A stretch of DNA of 64,000 bases from Nemesobacter sp965249045 (GTDB lineage: Bacteria; Desulfobacterota_D; UBA1144; Nemesobacterales; Nemesobacteraceae): contig OZ252213.1 of assembly GCA_965249045.1 (NCBI GenBank), forward strand, positions 1,612,001 through 1,676,000, read 5' to 3'. Made by a program: the position numbers and the translations under genes. Below are positions 63,284 through 64,000 of the stretch, piece by piece. The notes under the pieces are model-generated. The model saw only the letters and a program-made list of their open reading frames with translations. It was not told the DNA's origin and did not search any database. The first letter of the stretch is position 1. Each line of letters starts with the position of its first letter.

Positions 63284-63978
63284 TGACACCGCCCGTAATC
63301 AAGCTCAAAGACATCGGCAAAACCTACTCGAACGGAAAAGTCGAGGTCGACGCGCTTCGGTCGATAAACCTTGAAATCGCACAGGGAGAATTCGTCGCCA
63401 TCATGGGGTCTTCCGGGTCAGGTAAAAGCACCCTCATGAACATTCTCGGCTGCCTCGACACGCAGAGCCGGGGAAACTACCTGCTTGACGGCACCGACAT
63501 AATGGAACTTGAAAGCGATGAGAAGGCTGAGATAAGAAGCACGAAAATCGGTTTTGTCTTCCAGAGCTTTAACCTGCTGCCGCGGACGACGGCACTTGAA
63601 AACGTGGAGCTGCCGCTGGTCTATTCCGCCATTGCGGGAGCGAAGAGAAAAAAGCTTGCCTCGGCCGCGCTCGCTCTCGTCGGACTCGGTCAGAGGGCGG
63701 ATCACCTTCCCAACCAGCTCTCTGGGGGACAGCAGCAGAGGGTGGCGATAGCGAGGGCGGTTGTAAACGACCCGAGGATGATACTCGCGGACGAACCCAC
63801 AGGAAACCTGGATACGGCCACCAGTTACGAGATAATGAAGATATTCAGGGACCTGAACGAACAGGGAAAAACGATAGTAATGATAACGCACGAAAAAGAC
63901 ATAGCCTCTCACTCGAAAAGGATAATAAACCTGAAGGACGGGGAAATCACCACTGACAGACCGAACAATCCAGTCTGA
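63283..63978 (+). CDS. MacB/LolD-type ABC transporter ATPase
   Basis: A 231-residue nucleotide-binding protein. It has Walker A GSSGSGKST, signature LSGGQQQRVAIARA, Walker B MILADEPTGNLD and switch His in MITHEKD. As a free ATPase without a fused membrane domain, it should pair with a FtsX/MacB-type permease, expected just beyond 64000. With the TolC and HlyD genes it forms a tripartite exporter, perhaps for peptides, macrolides or lipids. Substrate unknown. Confidence 0.93.
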   Translation: MTPPVIKLKDIGKTYSNGKVEVDALRSINLEIAQGEFVAIMGSSGSGKSTLMNILGCLDTQSRGNYLLDGTDIMELESDEKAEIRSTKIGFVFQSFNLLPRTTALENVELPLVYSAIAGAKRKKLASAALALVGLGQRADHLPNQLSGGQQQRVAIARAVVNDPRMILADEPTGNLDTATSYEIMKIFRDLNEQGKTIVMITHEKDIASHSKRIINLKDGEITTDRPNNPV

Positions 63979-64000
63979 TTCACCCGATTTACTGCCCCGC

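Noticed and set aside
1..64000. CRISPR arrays, tRNA or rRNA genes
   Set aside because: No regularly spaced repeat series and no cloverleaf or rRNA-like conserved blocks were seen in the gaps; a covariance-model search was not possible here.

Overview
This window looks like a piece of chromosome from a Gram-negative bacterium carrying an unusually heavy load of mobile elements. The double membrane is inferred from a TraT-type lipoprotein, a TolC/HlyD/MacB-type efflux operon and exported Cache proteins. Housekeeping genes (aspS, era, topA, recG, sucA, sucB, rpoZ, hisIE, hemW, ugd) are scattered singly or in small operons. The taxon cannot be fixed from sequence alone; a deltaproteobacterium-like or candidate-phylum bacterium is my guess. 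I saw no tRNA, rRNA or CRISPR array.

Layout. 1-4.2 kb: an IS21-family element whose istB is interrupted by a group II intron running off the left edge. 4.3-4.7 kb: an IS630 fragment. 4.8-10.2 kb: an accessory signalling island with a STAS protein, histidine kinase, periplasmic binding protein, RsbW-like ATPase and response regulator/PP2C phosphatase. 10.3-15.5 kb: nested insertion sequences; one IS256 copy cuts a lipoprotein gene and another splits an IS1595 transposase. 15.8-17.6 kb: an NCS2-type permease with an extra C-terminal domain. 17.6-20.2 kb: an IS3 element abutting a broken IS630 copy. 20.2-22.9 kb: a large exported protein that is two Cache proteins joined in frame. 23-31 kb: mostly ordinary genes (Nudix, hyuA, rpoZ, phoD, hisIE, exonuclease) plus two tandem zinc-ribbon paralogues. 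31-35.5 kb: an IS30 gene interrupted by IS256, then an IS1634 element. 35.7-37.9 kb: a third Cache protein and an HNH endonuclease. 38-64 kb: mostly core genes, with one TnpB element inserted at the very start of ugd.

The most striking observation is at 57.4-58.7 kb. A 1244-bp element carrying only tnpB is bounded by 28-bp inverted repeats (24/28 matching) and a perfect 8-bp direct repeat. Neither feature is expected of IS200/IS605-type tnpB elements. It inserted exactly after the original ATG of ugd, and its own terminal repeat supplies a replacement in-frame ATG. Other points of interest are the doubled Cache/C-terminal-anchor protein with an apparent ATA start, the receptor-linked partner-switching operon, the permease with a degenerate RsbW-like tail, the paired split zinc-ribbon proteins, A-run frameshift sites in IS3 and IS630, and insertions dated by exact 9-bp target duplications.
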